Notes: generated from the letters alone by a model not told the origin. DNA of 64,000 nt from Catenulispora sp. MAP5-51 (GCF_041261205.1 NZ_JBGCCH010000003.1:248001-312000); one strand, 5' to 3'. Numbered from the stretch's first letter, positions 16,882 through 25,884 are shown. Translations and numbers: made by a program.

Positions 16882-16930
16882 CGAAGCCGGCCGCGGGGTT
16901 GAGGATGCGCCTCCCCCGCGGCCGACTTCG
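16882..16930. terminator. Bidirectional hairpin between convergent genes
   Basis: Arms 16882-16898 and 16914-16930 pair over 17 positions with one mismatch (CGAAGCCGGCCGCGGGG against its complement). It lies between the 113-aa gene and the end of the minus-strand SGNH gene. Confidence 0.7.
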
Positions 16931-16936
16931 TGCAGT

Positions 16937-17980
16937 TCAGCGTTCGAGCAGGGCGATGCGGATGGCTCGCTCCACGTGGGCGGCGGTGTTGGCGTAACCG
17001 GCGGCGTTGGGGTGGACGAGGGTGAGGCGCTTCTTGATGGGGGCGCAGTTCAGCAGCGTGCCGGGGAGCGAGGTCGGCCAGTAGTCCTCGGCGTCGCCGC
17101 AGATTCCTTCGACCCACTTGGTGTCCGCCGGCTTGCAGGCGTCGTGGCCGATGCTGGAGGAGTAGATGTCGACGTAGCGGTCGCCGAAGAAGTTCGAGAC
17201 CCGCTGGATCGTGCTGTTCAGCTGCTTGAGGACGTCCTCACGGAGCCAGTCGATGTCGGCGGCGGTGACGGCGCCGAGCTGGGTGAGACTGAAACGGGTA
17301 CAGTCGCTGCCTTGCTCCGGCAGCACGGCCGGGTAGCCGACGGTGATCACCTTGGCGTTGGGCGCGGCCTGGTGCACCTTGGCCAGCATCTCGATGTACT
17401 CGTCCTGGACCCGGGCGAGCTTGTCCTGCATGCTCTCCTCCCCCGCGGGGGGATTGGTGTAGTAGTCGCGGCACGACTTGCCCAGCAAGCCCGTCTCCTG
17501 GCACTTGAGGAGAATGCCCCCGAAGGGCAGGCTGTTGCCGCCGACGCCGATGGTGACGACGTCGGTCTTGTCGTCCAGCTGCGCGCGCTGGATCTGCGTG
17601 GGCACCGAGGGCCAACCGTCCGCGGGCGGCTCCACGGGACTGATCGGCACCTGCTTGGCCGTGGCGATGTCGGCGATGGTGGCGTTGCCACAGCTGACGT
17701 TGGTCAGGTGGACGGGCTTGCCCGGCGGGAACTCGGCGAGCTCACGGTCGACGACGTCGGGGTAGGCGTTGGTCGTGCGGTCGCAGCCGTCGCGTGACGG
17801 ATCGCCGAGCGGCGGCAGCGGGTCCCCGACGAAGCCGCCGGCGGTGTACGAATCGCCCAGCGCGGCCCACTGGTACTGGTCTGCCGCGCTCGCGGAGCCC
17901 AGGGGCGAAAGCGCGGAAGAAGCCGCCAGGGCGAGCCCCACGGCGAGTGCTCGCGTTCGCAGGCGGGAAACATGTCGCAT
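16937..17980 (-). CDS. Secreted SGNH/GDSL-family lipase-esterase
   Basis: The 347-aa product starts at ATG 17980, which has GGAGG six bases upstream. It carries a signal peptide (RTRALAVGLALAASSALSPLGSASA). SGNH blocks are visible: ALGDSYTAGG with the nucleophile Ser, NVSCGNATIADI with the Gly, GVGGNSLPF with the Asn (Ser where GGND enzymes have Asp), and LVHPNAAGY with the catalytic His. Several Cys are spaced as in secreted Streptomyces SGNH lipases with disulfides. It probably hydrolyses an extracellular ester or acyl substrate. Confidence 0.82.
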   Translation of the reverse strand: MRHVSRLRTRALAVGLALAASSALSPLGSASAADQYQWAALGDSYTAGGFVGDPLPPLGDPSRDGCDRTTNAYPDVVDRELAEFPPGKPVHLTNVSCGNATIADIATAKQVPISPVEPPADGWPSVPTQIQRAQLDDKTDVVTIGVGGNSLPFGGILLKCQETGLLGKSCRDYYTNPPAGEESMQDKLARVQDEYIEMLAKVHQAAPNAKVITVGYPAVLPEQGSDCTRFSLTQLGAVTAADIDWLREDVLKQLNSTIQRVSNFFGDRYVDIYSSSIGHDACKPADTKWVEGICGDAEDYWPTSLPGTLLNCAPIKKRLTLVHPNAAGYANTAAHVERAIRIALLER

Positions 17981-18389
17981 GGATCCTCCAGGATGTGTGG
18001 AATCCACCCGGGACCGGAATACGGCAGCCGGGCGGAGGGCGCCTTCGCCAAGATCATCAAGGCGCCGCGTCCAAGATCATCCATGCCGCGGGGCCGGCGT
18101 TTGGGGAGGTCCGGGCGGTTCTGCACTCGATGCACTCGATCGAGTTAATGGAGGCGGATCCCATCTCATTCCGTGATGGTGATTCGTCACGGTCGGGATT
18201 CTGGGTGACACTGCTGGAAGCGTTTGGCGCCGATCCGCGATTGATCGGCTCTCCCTATCGCGACTCGCCCCTCGTGCCTATTTCACTGATCAATTCCGGT
18301 CTGACAGCCTGGTGATGTCGCGCCCGCGGACCCTTCGAGGCCGCCTGAGGCGCAGGTGCAAGGCAACCCTCATCGCTAGGAGATCAACC
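17981..18389. other. Intergenic region between SGNH gene and ahpC
   Basis: This 409-base stretch contains no convincing gene. It holds AAGATCATC repeats near 18050-18085, a TGCACTCGA direct repeat at 18122-18139, and the oxyR-like motif annotated separately. A GGAG ribosome site for ahpC lies nine bases before GTG 18390. Confidence 0.5.
18237..18262. promoter_or_regulatory. Candidate OxyR-type operator upstream of ahpC
   Basis: The sequence is GCGATTGAT-N10-TATCGCG, identical in every fixed base and in spacing to 5447-5472 at the oxyR-like gene. It lies 128 bases before the ahpC start. Confidence 0.6.
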
Positions 18390-18953
18390 GTGGCCACGCT
18401 GACCATCGGCGACCAGTTCCCCAAGTTCAACCTGACCTCGGTCGTGGACATCGACCAGGCCAACCCCGAGGACGCGTTCGTCCAGATCACCGACGAGACT
18501 TATAAGGGTTGGAAAATCGTCTTCTTCTGGCCCAAGGACTTCACGTTCGTCTGTCCGACCGAGATCGCGGCGTTCGGCAAGCTCAATGGGGAGTTCCAGG
18601 ATCGGGACACGCAGGTGCTGGGGGTGTCCGTCGACAACGAGTTCGTGCACCGGGCTTGGCGGCTGGACCACAAGGATCTGCGGGAGCTGCCGTTCCCGAT
18701 GATGGCGGACGTCAAGCGGGAGCTGACTGCTGCTTGCGGTGTGCTGAACAAGGATGGGGTTGCCGACCGGGCCACGTTCATTGTGGATCCGAACAACGAG
18801 ATCCAGTTCGTCATGGTGACGGCCGGGTCTGTCGGGCGGAATGTTGATGAGGTGCTGCGGGTGCTGGATGCGCTGCAGACTGATGAGCTGTGCCCGTGCA
18901 ACTGGAAGTCCGGCGACGAGACGCTGGTTGTGCGAGAGCTGCTGAACGCCTGA
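18390..18953 (+). CDS. ahpC: Alkyl hydroperoxide reductase, peroxiredoxin subunit
   Basis: The 187-aa typical 2-Cys peroxiredoxin reduces H2O2, alkyl peroxides and peroxynitrite. The peroxidatic Cys is in [14 protein letters not shown] and the resolving Cys in [12 protein letters not shown]. The start is GTG 18390 with a nearby GGAG; upstream in-frame codons are Arg-rich intergenic sequence. AhpD follows with a one-base overlap and would supply electrons, as in mycobacteria and streptomycetes. An oxyR-like operator lies upstream. Confidence 0.95.
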   Translation: MATLTIGDQFPKFNLTSVVDIDQANPEDAFVQITDETYKGWKIVFFWPKDFTFVCPTEIAAFGKLNGEFQDRDTQVLGVSVDNEFVHRAWRLDHKDLRELPFPMMADVKRELTAACGVLNKDGVADRATFIVDPNNEIQFVMVTAGSVGRNVDEVLRVLDALQTDELCPCNWKSGDETLVVRELLNA

Positions 18954-19483
18954 TGGGGTACGAGGTTCTGAAGGATGCGCTGCCGGAGTACGCCAAGGAC
19001 GTCAAGCTGAATCTCAGCTCGATGATCAACACCTCGAAGCTCACCGAGCAGCAGTTGTGGGGTGCGATTCTCGGGACGGCTATCGCGTCGCGGAATGCGA
19101 AGGTGATCGCGGAGCTTTCGGCTGATGCCAAGACGCATCTGTCGGAGGTGGCGTATGTCGCTGCCAAGGGGGCGGCGGCGATCATGGCCATGAACAACGT
19201 GTACTACCGGGGTATGCACCTGCTGGGCGACCCTGAGTACCAGAATCTGCGGGCCGGGCTGCGGATGAACTTCATGGCCAATCATGGGGTGGACAAGCTC
19301 GACTTCGAGTTGTGGTCGCTCGCTGTCTCGGCGATCAACGGGTGCCAGCGGTGCTTGGAGTCGCATGAGCAAGTTCTTGTGAAGGCCGGTGTCTCCCGCG
19401 AGACGGTGCAGGAAGCGGTTAAGATTGCTGCCATCGTCAACAGTGTCTCCGTGACGCTGGAGGCGGAAGACTCGCTGGCTTAA
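18953..19483 (+). CDS. ahpD: Alkyl hydroperoxide reductase AhpD
   Basis: The 176-aa protein has the AhpD/CMD fold and the catalytic pair in [12 protein letters not shown], with the supporting Glu and His nearby ([14 protein letters not shown]). It links AhpC to lipoamide-type electron donors. Its ATG overlaps the ahpC TGA (TGATG at 18951-18955). Its TAA overlaps the TAA of the convergent ltrA gene within the four bases TTAA (19480-19483), leaving no terminator space between them. Confidence 0.93.
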   Translation: MGYEVLKDALPEYAKDVKLNLSSMINTSKLTEQQLWGAILGTAIASRNAKVIAELSADAKTHLSEVAYVAAKGAAAIMAMNNVYYRGMHLLGDPEYQNLRAGLRMNFMANHGVDKLDFELWSLAVSAINGCQRCLESHEQVLVKAGVSRETVQEAVKIAAIVNSVSVTLEAEDSLA

Positions 19484-20697
19484 GCAGCACCCTGGTTTTG
19501 CCGGCGTCTGACCGCCGCCTTCCACTTCGTGACGATCTCCGAAGCCAGGAAGGCGGCGGTCGCGACGCATACGGACAGCAGCGTCCACATCGCGCCTCCC
19601 GCGGCGCCCGCGGCGGTGCCGATGACGAAGACCGCTCCCGATGCCATCAGCCAGCGCGAGCACGCTGCCCATTCGCTGACCTTGCGGAGCAGGGCGATGG
19701 CGGCCAGGAAGCCGGCCACCGGGATCGTCAGGGTCAGGGCCATGGCTGTGCGGCCCAGTGCTCCGTCGTCCTGGGCGACCTGCTCCAGGAGTGCGGCGAG
19801 CGTTCCGCCGATGGTGGTCAGGGCGCCGTAGACGAAGTAGTGGCCGTAGCCCCAGATGAAGGCCGTGCGCATCCGGGTCAGGTCGTATTCGCCGAGGAAC
19901 CCGAAGTACAGCCACCACAGGCAGAAGGCCAGGATCGCCGCGCTGATCGCGCCGACCATCAGGGTCGCCAGGTGCTTGTGGTCCGTCAGGGCCGTGTTGA
20001 AGGCCGTTGAGGCGACCAGGACGATCTCGCCGAGGATGATGATCGTGAACAGGCCGTAGCGCTCCTCCACGTGCTCGGAGTGCGGCAGGGGGGCCACCTC
20101 GGCGCGCTGGGCCCAGGCCGGGACCGCCAGTTCGACGACCACGCCGATCGCGAAGAACGGGATGGTCTGCAGCGGGGTCAGGCCGCTCAGCCCGAAGCCG
20201 AACAGCACCCAGCCGACCTGGACCGCCAGGATGCCGTAGGCCCAGCGGTTGCAGAAGGGGCGCAGGGCCGGGTTGGCGTGGCCGGCGCGCATCCACTGCG
20301 CGGCCATCACCAGACGGATCACGACGTAGCAGCCCACCACGATGCGGAAGTCGTCGTGCTCGAACACGTCCGGGATGCCCGAGGCGATCCCGAGCGAGGC
20401 CAGGAGCTGCACCAGCACCATCAGGCGGTAGGGCACGTCGTCGGGGTCGAAGAAGTTCGCGAACCAGGTGAAACCCATCCAAGCCCACCAGACCCCGAAC
20501 ACCATCTCGACCAGGGAGATGACGCCGTGCAGCAGCTGCCCGGAGATCACCGCGTGGTGCCACTGCTGGGCGATCGCGCTGATCGTGACCACGAAGACCA
20601 GGTCGAAGAACAGCTCCAGGGTGGTGGAGGTGCGCCCCTCCTCGTTGTGGTCGCGCAGCAGGATCGGCCGGATCAGGATCGTGGGTGAGGACGGCAT
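19480..20697 (-). CDS. Low temperature requirement protein A (LtrA) family membrane protein
   Basis: The roughly 405-residue protein has about eleven to twelve hydrophobic segments. It carries the LtrA hallmarks [23 protein letters not shown] near the N-terminus, [16 protein letters not shown] and [18 protein letters not shown] in the middle. LtrA proteins are conserved but their transport or enzymatic role is unsettled. ATG 20697 is chosen; an in-frame start 13 codons upstream at 20736 is possible but falls inside the neighbouring hairpin. Confidence 0.85.
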   Translation of the reverse strand: MPSSPTILIRPILLRDHNEEGRTSTTLELFFDLVFVVTISAIAQQWHHAVISGQLLHGVISLVEMVFGVWWAWMGFTWFANFFDPDDVPYRLMVLVQLLASLGIASGIPDVFEHDDFRIVVGCYVVIRLVMAAQWMRAGHANPALRPFCNRWAYGILAVQVGWVLFGFGLSGLTPLQTIPFFAIGVVVELAVPAWAQRAEVAPLPHSEHVEERYGLFTIIILGEIVLVASTAFNTALTDHKHLATLMVGAISAAILAFCLWWLYFGFLGEYDLTRMRTAFIWGYGHYFVYGALTTIGGTLAALLEQVAQDDGALGRTAMALTLTIPVAGFLAAIALLRKVSEWAACSRWLMASGAVFVIGTAAGAAGGAMWTLLSVCVATAAFLASEIVTKWKAAVRRRQNQGAA

Positions 20698-20714
20698 AAC
20701 CGCATTAAAGAACA

Positions 20715-20763
20715 CCGGCGCCCCGTCCGGTCGCAAGATCCTTGCGAACGGACGGGGCGCCGG
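20715..20763 (-). terminator. Very strong hairpin after the transglycosylase gene
   Basis: Inverted repeat 20715-20763: a 15-bp outer stem starting CCGGCGCCCCGTCCG, a 2x2 internal mismatch, then a CGCAAG/CTTGCG inner stem with an ATC loop. It lies between the minus-strand transglycosylase stop (20890) and the ltrA start. Confidence 0.75.
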
Positions 20764-20889
20764 GGTGGCACGGCCCGTCGTCAGGCGGCGCTCAGGGGAA
20801 ACCGTCGCCGGAACTCGGCTACGAGAACCAATCAGGGCGTGCCGGATCAGCGCTTCGACAGCGCCGGGATCAATCGGAGACCGCTGGTA

Positions 20890-21789
20890 TCAGTACCAGT
20901 TGTGCGACTGCCAGAAGGACCACGCGCCGCACGGCGAGCCGTACCGCGAGTCCATGTAGGACAGCGTCCACTTGATCTGGGTGGTGGGATTGTTCTCCCA
21001 GTCCGAGCCGGCCGAGGCCATCTTGCTGCCCGGCAGGGCCTGCCCGAGGCCGTACGCGCCCGACGAGGGGTTGGTCGCGTGGACGTTCCAGCCGGACTCG
21101 CGCTCGATGATGTTCGCGAAGCACGCGAACTGGCCGGACGGCACGATCGACTGCGCGATGGCGTAGGCCGAGCCGTAGGAGCCGCCGCTGGGCGTCGTCG
21201 GCTTCTGCGTCGGGGTCGGGGTCGAGGTCGCGGTCGGCGTCGAGGTGGGCGACGACGACGCGCTCGGCAGCGGCTGGCGCTGCTGGTCGCGGTTCGCGGC
21301 GGCGGCCGCCGCGGCGCGGTCTGCCGCGGCCTTGTCAGCGGCTGCCTTGTCGGCTGCCGCCTTGTCCGCGGCTGCCTTGTCGGCTGCGGCCTTGTCCGCG
21401 TCCGCCTTCGCCGCCGCGTCCGCCTCGGCTTTCTGCTCCGCGGCCTTCTCCGCGGCCGCGTTGGCGGCGGCATCGGCCTGTGCCTTGTCGGAGGCGGCCT
21501 TCTGCTCTGCCGCGAACTGTGCGGCGGCCACCTGCTTGTTGTGGTTGGAGACGTCGTTCGAGTGGACCGCGTACGCGCTGCCCGCGCCTGCCAGGACCAG
21601 GGTTCCGGCCGCTGCCACCGCGGCTATTCGGGAGGTCTTGGTGGGGAGCTTGCCGGTCATGAACGAGACGGTCTTGCCTGCCGCGGTCGATGCGGCGCCC
21701 GCGATCCCGGACTTCGGGTCCTGCGAGGTGGGGTTGTGCTGGTCGTACTCGTGCTCAGTCTCGTGCTCAGTGCGCCTATGGCTGGACAA
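20890..21789 (-). CDS. Secreted lytic transglycosylase with Ala/Lys-rich helical repeat
   Basis: The C-terminal domain (about the last 95 residues) is transglycosylase-like: SYGSAYAIAQSIVPSGQFACFANIIERESGWN with the catalytic Glu, then GAYGLGQALPGSKMASAG and a WTLSYMDSRYGSPCGAW end typical of actinobacterial muralytic enzymes. It is preceded by a coiled helical stretch with five KAAAD repeats and a Thr/Pro linker. A signal sequence is centred on RIAAVAAAGTLVLAGAGSAYA. TTG 21789 is chosen because GGAAGG lies six bases upstream and the same start context occurs in the next gene; ATG 21660 is the alternative and gives a shorter n-region. It should cleave peptidoglycan during growth. Confidence 0.78.
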   Translation of the reverse strand: MSSHRRTEHETEHEYDQHNPTSQDPKSGIAGAASTAAGKTVSFMTGKLPTKTSRIAAVAAAGTLVLAGAGSAYAVHSNDVSNHNKQVAAAQFAAEQKAASDKAQADAAANAAAEKAAEQKAEADAAAKADADKAAADKAAADKAAADKAAADKAAADRAAAAAAANRDQQRQPLPSASSSPTSTPTATSTPTPTQKPTTPSGGSYGSAYAIAQSIVPSGQFACFANIIERESGWNVHATNPSSGAYGLGQALPGSKMASAGSDWENNPTTQIKWTLSYMDSRYGSPCGAWSFWQSHNWY

Positions 21790-22076
21790 GAGTTGCCTTC
21801 CGCAGTGCCTCACCCCTTTTCGACGGCCGTTTTCGCACAGCCCGGATTGATCCGCGGCGTGTGGGAAGTGACGACCGGCTCCCTCATGGAGCGGCGCATG
21901 GGCGAACGGATAGGCGGCATCTTCGCCGCCACATCCACCCCCTGGTGGATCAACGTCCTTGAAGGACCTTGGTCCCGCGGGCCCGAGCGCGGGGTCTTCC
22001 GAAAATCGAGCCTCTCCCGGAACAGAGATCGAACTCAAGCCGGGAGAGCGTCGGAAAAATCACAGTGCACTGAGTA
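21790..22076 (-). other. Structured 5' leader of the transglycosylase gene
   Basis: On the minus strand this region can fold several hairpins: CTCTCCCGG/CCGGGAGAG (22002-22047 area), ATCCACC/GGTGGAT, and GGCGGC/GCCGCC near 21910-21930. Just before the start it ends with GGGGTGAGGCACTGCGGAAGG. It lacks the conserved cores of the ydaO (cyclic di-AMP) riboswitch, so its class is unknown. Confidence 0.4.
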
Positions 22077-22113
22077 AGCGACCGGCCACTGTCGGGGACA
22101 GTGGCCGGTCGCT
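22077..22113 (-). terminator. Perfect 17-bp hairpin after the second transglycosylase gene
   Basis: Arms 22077-22093 and 22097-22113 (AGCGACCGGCCACTGTC and its complement) enclose a three-base loop. On the minus strand it follows the stop at 22163 by 50 bases. Confidence 0.85.
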
Positions 22114-22162
22114 GGGGGTTTTCAGTTGTACCGCAAAGGGTTTTCAGCTATTACTGGGCGGC

Positions 22163-23098
22163 TTAGTAGCCGAACCAGCAGGAGCCACCGCAGCGCGCGG
22201 CGACGACGTTGTCCAGCGAACCGTAGGTCGCGGCCGCGTAGCGGGCGCCGGCGATGATGTTGTCGACCGGGTTGTAGATGTTGTTGTGGCCGGCCAGGTG
22301 GTAGGCGTTGAACGTGGGCTGGATCACCTGGAGCAGACCGATCGACGGGGTGCCCTTGGCGGCGTTGGAGTCCCAGCCGTTCACGGCGCTCGGGTTGCCC
22401 GCCGACTCGTGCATCGCGGCCTGGTAGACGGCGTTGTACGAGGTCGGGGTGCCGTTGGAGTCCAGGATCGAGACGGCCTGCTTGATCCAGCCGTCCAGGT
22501 TGTTCGCGTAGGTCGGGGTCGCGGCGGCGGCAGCGGCCTTGGCCTTCGCCGCGGCGGCGGCCTGGGCCTGCGCCTGGGCAGCCTGGGCGGCCCGGGCGGC
22601 AGCAGCCTGGTCGGCGGCGGCCTTGGCCGCCAGAGCCTTGTCCGCGGCGGCCTTGTCGGCAGCGGCCTTGTCCGCGGCGGCGTGCTCGGCGGAGGCCTTG
22701 GCGGCGGCGTCGGCAGCGGCCTTGTCGGCAGCGGCCTTCACAGCGGCGTCGGCGGCGGCCTTGTCGGTGGCCGCCTTCTGGGCGGCGGCCTGCGCGGCCG
22801 CGGTGTCGGCGGCCGGCGAGGCGGCCGGCAGGGCGGCGCGCTGCGCGCTGCGGTTGGCGGCGTCGGCCGCGGCGGCGCGCTGCGCCACGATGTCAGCGGC
22901 GCTCTTGGCCTGGTCGGACTTCATAGTGGAGACGGCGGCGGCGTCGGCCACAGCGGCCTTGCCGGACTTGACGGACGAGGCGTGAGCGGCCACACCGGTG
23001 GCGACGAAGGCGCCGGTGACGGCGAGAGCGCCGGTGATGGCCAGGGCCTTCGTCCGGGAAATACGCATACCGGACACAGAATTCCGCACGGAGAACAA
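22163..23098 (-). CDS. Secreted lytic transglycosylase (SLT-type) with Ala-rich coiled region
   Basis: The 311-aa product from TTG 23098 has GGAAGG six bases upstream. The signal peptide is KALAITGALAVTGAFVATGVAAHA. Residues 45-200 are an Ala-rich helical segment with AAADKAAA repeats. The C-terminal SLT-like domain has YNAVYQAAMHESAGNPSAVN with the catalytic Glu, GTPSIGLLQVIQPTFNAYH, and an RYAAATYGSLDNVVAARCGGSCWFGY tail with a Cys pair. The layout parallels the downstream transglycosylase gene but the catalytic domains differ, so they are likely complementary muramidases. ATG 23068 (MRISRTK) is an alternative start. Confidence 0.8.
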   Translation of the reverse strand: MFSVRNSVSGMRISRTKALAITGALAVTGAFVATGVAAHASSVKSGKAAVADAAAVSTMKSDQAKSAADIVAQRAAAADAANRSAQRAALPAASPAADTAAAQAAAQKAATDKAAADAAVKAAADKAAADAAAKASAEHAAADKAAADKAAADKALAAKAAADQAAAARAAQAAQAQAQAAAAAKAKAAAAAATPTYANNLDGWIKQAVSILDSNGTPTSYNAVYQAAMHESAGNPSAVNGWDSNAAKGTPSIGLLQVIQPTFNAYHLAGHNNIYNPVDNIIAGARYAAATYGSLDNVVAARCGGSCWFGY

Positions 23099-23100
23099 AG

Positions 23101-23220
23101 GGAGCCTTCCGAAGTGGGTTCACCCCGCTGCGGCTCGACTCGCCGCCCGTTCACGGGCAGCGACGATGCAATAACTCATTGCAGTCGAGGCGAAAGTCGA
23201 GCCGGGAAAACTCCCTGTTC
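23101..23220 (-). other. Structured 5' leader of the SLT-type transglycosylase gene
   Basis: On the minus strand an outer stem CGGCTCGACT/AGTCGAGCCG encloses hairpins GCAAT-GAGTT-ATTGC and GCCCGT-GA-ACGGGC. Then come GGGGTGAACCCACTTCGGAAGG and the TTG start. The final block matches the other transglycosylase gene's leader. A structured, possibly regulated UTR is inferred. Confidence 0.4.
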
Positions 23221-23245
23221 TCGCTTTCGGCGCCGGCGGCCGTCA

Positions 23246-23308
23246 GGCCCTGGATCGTCGAATGCGATTGCCAGACGCGGGGTCTTACGCATTCGACGAT
23301 GCAGGGCC
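23246..23308. repeat. Long near-perfect inverted repeat between phoH and transglycosylase
   Basis: Arms 23246-23266 and 23288-23308 are 21 bp with a single mismatch. The 21-base loop contains a further AGAC/GTCT pairing. It lies 85 bases after the minus-strand phoH stop. It may end phoH transcription or act as a cruciform; no U-tract follows. Confidence 0.7.
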
Positions 23309-23392
23309 TTTGGTCCCTTTTCAACTCAATCGTGCGTGTCCTGCGTCACAGTCGACGCAGCGTGATAACCCCTGCACGAGGGGGGTCCGCAG

Positions 23393-24727
23393 TTATACCG
23401 CCAGTTCCTCCAGCAACTCTGTCACCAAAGCGGCGATAGGGGACCTTTCGCTTCTGCTGAGAGTTACATGGGCGAAAAGGGGGTGCCCCTTCAGCTTTTC
23501 CACGACCGAGACGATGCCGTCGTAACGCCCCACACGCAGATTGTCACGCTGTGCCACGTCGTGGGTGAGGACGACGCGCGAACCGGTCCCGATCCGGGAC
23601 AGAACGGTGAGTAGCACATTGCGTTCAAGCGACTGCGCTTCGTCGACGATGACGAATGAGTCGTGCAGAGAACGGCCGCGGATATGGGTGAGCGGGAGCA
23701 CTTCCAGCATTCCCCGGTCCACCACCTCGTCGATGACGGCCTGTGAGGTCAGTGCCGACAGCGTGTCGAACACCGCCTGGCCCCACGGCGACATCTTCTC
23801 GTTCTCGGTGCCGGGCAGATAGCCGAGCTCCTGACCGCCGACCGCGTATAACGGGCGGAACACCACGACCTTGCGGTGCAGGCGGCGCTCCATCACCGAC
23901 TCCAGGCCGGCGCACAGCGCCAGCGCGGACTTGCCGGTTCCGGCCCGGCCGCCCAGGGAGACGATGCCGATGTCCGGGTCCAGCAGCAGATCCAGCGCCA
24001 CGCGCTGTTCTGCCGAGCGGCCGTGCAGTCCGAAGACGTCGCGGTCGCCGCGCACCAGGCGGACCTTCTTGTCCGGGGCGACGCGCCCGAGCGCCTTGCC
24101 GCGCTCGGAGAGCAGCACCAGCCCGGTGTGGCAGGGCATGCCCGCGGCTTCGGGGACCTCGACGGTCCCCGAGGAGAACAGCTCGTCCACGACTGTCCCG
24201 GCGATCTCGATCTCGGCCATGCCGGTCCAGCCGGACGCGGCCTCCAGCGCGATCTCCGCTCGGTACTCCTCCGCGGGCAGCCCCACCGCGCTGGCCTTGA
24301 CCCGCATCGGCAGATCCTTGCTGACCAGCGTCACGTCCAGGCCCTCGGCCCGCAGGTTGCAGGCCACGGCCAGGATGCGCGAGTCGTTGTCGCCGAGGCG
24401 GAAGCCCGGCGGCAGACCTTCGGGATCGGTGTGGTTGAGCTCCACACGGAGGGTTCCGCCGGACTCGCCGACGGGGATCGGGGCGTCGAGCCGTCCGTGG
24501 ACGACCCGCATCTCGTCCAGCATCCGCAACGCGTTGCGGGCGAAGTAGCCGAGCTCGGGGTGGTGCCGTTTGCCCTCCAACTCAGTCACGACCACGATCG
24601 GGACGACGACCTCGTGTTCGGCGAACCTGGTCAGCGCCGACGGATCGGCGAGCAGGACGCTGGTGTCGAGGACGTAGGTGCGGCGCCGGGCCTTGCTGGA
24701 GGCGCGGCGGCGAGGGGTAGCTGCCAC
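23393..24727 (-). CDS. PhoH2-type PIN domain - PhoH ATPase
   Basis: The 444-aa product joins an N-terminal PIN RNase domain ([19 protein letters not shown] with the first acidic residue, [25 protein letters not shown]) to a C-terminal PhoH ATPase. The ATPase has Walker A in [33 protein letters not shown], and Walker B in [12 protein letters not shown]. Mycobacterial PhoH2 of this architecture unwinds and cleaves RNA. No separate antitoxin-like small gene is evident directly upstream within 230 bases. The role is probably RNA metabolism in the cytoplasm. Confidence 0.9.
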   Translation of the reverse strand: MAATPRRRASSKARRRTYVLDTSVLLADPSALTRFAEHEVVVPIVVVTELEGKRHHPELGYFARNALRMLDEMRVVHGRLDAPIPVGESGGTLRVELNHTDPEGLPPGFRLGDNDSRILAVACNLRAEGLDVTLVSKDLPMRVKASAVGLPAEEYRAEIALEAASGWTGMAEIEIAGTVVDELFSSGTVEVPEAAGMPCHTGLVLLSERGKALGRVAPDKKVRLVRGDRDVFGLHGRSAEQRVALDLLLDPDIGIVSLGGRAGTGKSALALCAGLESVMERRLHRKVVVFRPLYAVGGQELGYLPGTENEKMSPWGQAVFDTLSALTSQAVIDEVVDRGMLEVLPLTHIRGRSLHDSFVIVDEAQSLERNVLLTVLSRIGTGSRVVLTHDVAQRDNLRVGRYDGIVSVVEKLKGHPLFAHVTLSRSERSPIAALVTELLEELAV

Positions 24728-24957
24728 TGTTGTCTGTCTCCCCAGAAGCGACTGATGCCGGGGAGCAGACCCGTCACAGCCATCTGTGTGAGTCGACCTT
24801 GCTCCACCGGCACGTCTGGAAAGTTCCCGTCACCTGTTGGGGCTAAACGCGGGCGCCCGTCATGTCACGGTTCTGACCTGTAGTGATAACAGAACGTAAC
24901 AGAATGCGCGCGGCGCTGGACAGCACGGACTGAGGGCCCTGAGGCTGTGACCGTGAG

Positions 24958-25737
24958 CTATGCGCCGTAGCGGCGGTGGCGATTGGCGTAGTCGCGCAGT
25001 GCCCGAAGGAAATCGACCTTGCGGAACGCCGGCCAGTAGGCCTCGCAGAAATAGAACTCGCTGTGCGCGCTCTGCCACAGCATGAAACCGCTGAGCCGCT
25101 GTTCCCCGGACGTCCTTATGATCAGGTCGGGATCCTGTTGGCCCTGCGTGTACAGATGCTCCGTGATGTGCTCGGCGTCGAGCATCTGCACCAGGTCCTC
25201 GATGGAGGTGCCGCGGGCCGCGGCGTCGGCCAGCAGGGAGCGCACCGCGTCGGCGATCTCCCGGCGGCCGCCGTAGCCGATGGCGACGTTCACCTGGATC
25301 CCGGGGTTGCCCCGGGTCTGCTCCTCGATCTCCTTCAGGTGCCGGGCGAAGTCGGACGGCAGTATGTCCAGCGCGCCCAGCGGATGGACCCGCCAGCGGC
25401 CCGTGTCGGCCAGCGAGCGCACCGAGCCCTCGATGATCCGGAGCAGGTCGGTGAGCTCCTCGGGCGGCCGGTTGAAGTTGTCGGTGGAGAACAGCCACAG
25501 GGTGACGGTCTCGACCCCGGCCTCCTCGGCCCAGTCGAGCACCTCGTGGATCTTGTCCGCCCCGCGCTGGTGGCCGGTGGCGATCTGCTCGCCCATCTGC
25601 TTGGCCCAGCGGCGGTTGCCGTCCATGATGACGCCGATGTGGCGCGGGACCTTCTTCTTGCCCCGCTGGACGTCGCTGTGCAGGCGAGCCGCCAAGCGCC
25701 GCTCGTACAGGCTGTAGGCGATGTCTCGCAGACTCAC
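24958..25737 (-). CDS. uppS: Isoprenyl transferase (cis-prenyl diphosphate synthase)
   Basis: The 259-residue enzyme makes long-chain polyprenyl diphosphate for cell-wall lipid carriers. It has the family motif HIGVIMDGNRRWAK with the catalytic Asp, TLWLFSTDNFNRPPEE, and the C-terminal DLIIRTSGEQRLSGFMLWQ and EFYFCEAYWPAF. GTG 25737 (SLRDIAYSLYERRL) is chosen because family members start there and GAAAGG lies nine bases upstream; ATG 25758 and TTG 25767 are also in frame. Chain length (decaprenyl or undecaprenyl) cannot be read from the sequence. Confidence 0.92.
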   Translation of the reverse strand: MSLRDIAYSLYERRLAARLHSDVQRGKKKVPRHIGVIMDGNRRWAKQMGEQIATGHQRGADKIHEVLDWAEEAGVETVTLWLFSTDNFNRPPEELTDLLRIIEGSVRSLADTGRWRVHPLGALDILPSDFARHLKEIEEQTRGNPGIQVNVAIGYGGRREIADAVRSLLADAAARGTSIEDLVQMLDAEHITEHLYTQGQQDPDLIIRTSGEQRLSGFMLWQSAHSEFYFCEAYWPAFRKVDFLRALRDYANRHRRYGA

Positions 25738-25884
25738 AGCGCGGCGCCTTTCTCGCATTTTCGACAATAAACCGGGGGCGGGGAGGACTCATCGAGGTTA
25801 TCGGAGTCCCACCGGGTCTCGTCACGGCCTTCAGTAAACCTTCGGGTGCGGGTTTCGTGAAGAAGCCCGGGGGCGCCTTGACGG

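Noticed and set aside
21790-22076. ydaO-type cyclic di-AMP riboswitch before the transglycosylase gene
   Set aside because: The region is structured and the gene type is right. The conserved GGGTGAATC and CAGCTAACC cores are missing here and in the 23.1-23.4 kb leader.
24728-24957. Possible small antitoxin gene upstream of phoH
   Set aside because: No frame of 40 or more codons with a ribosome site is seen on the minus strand in this interval.
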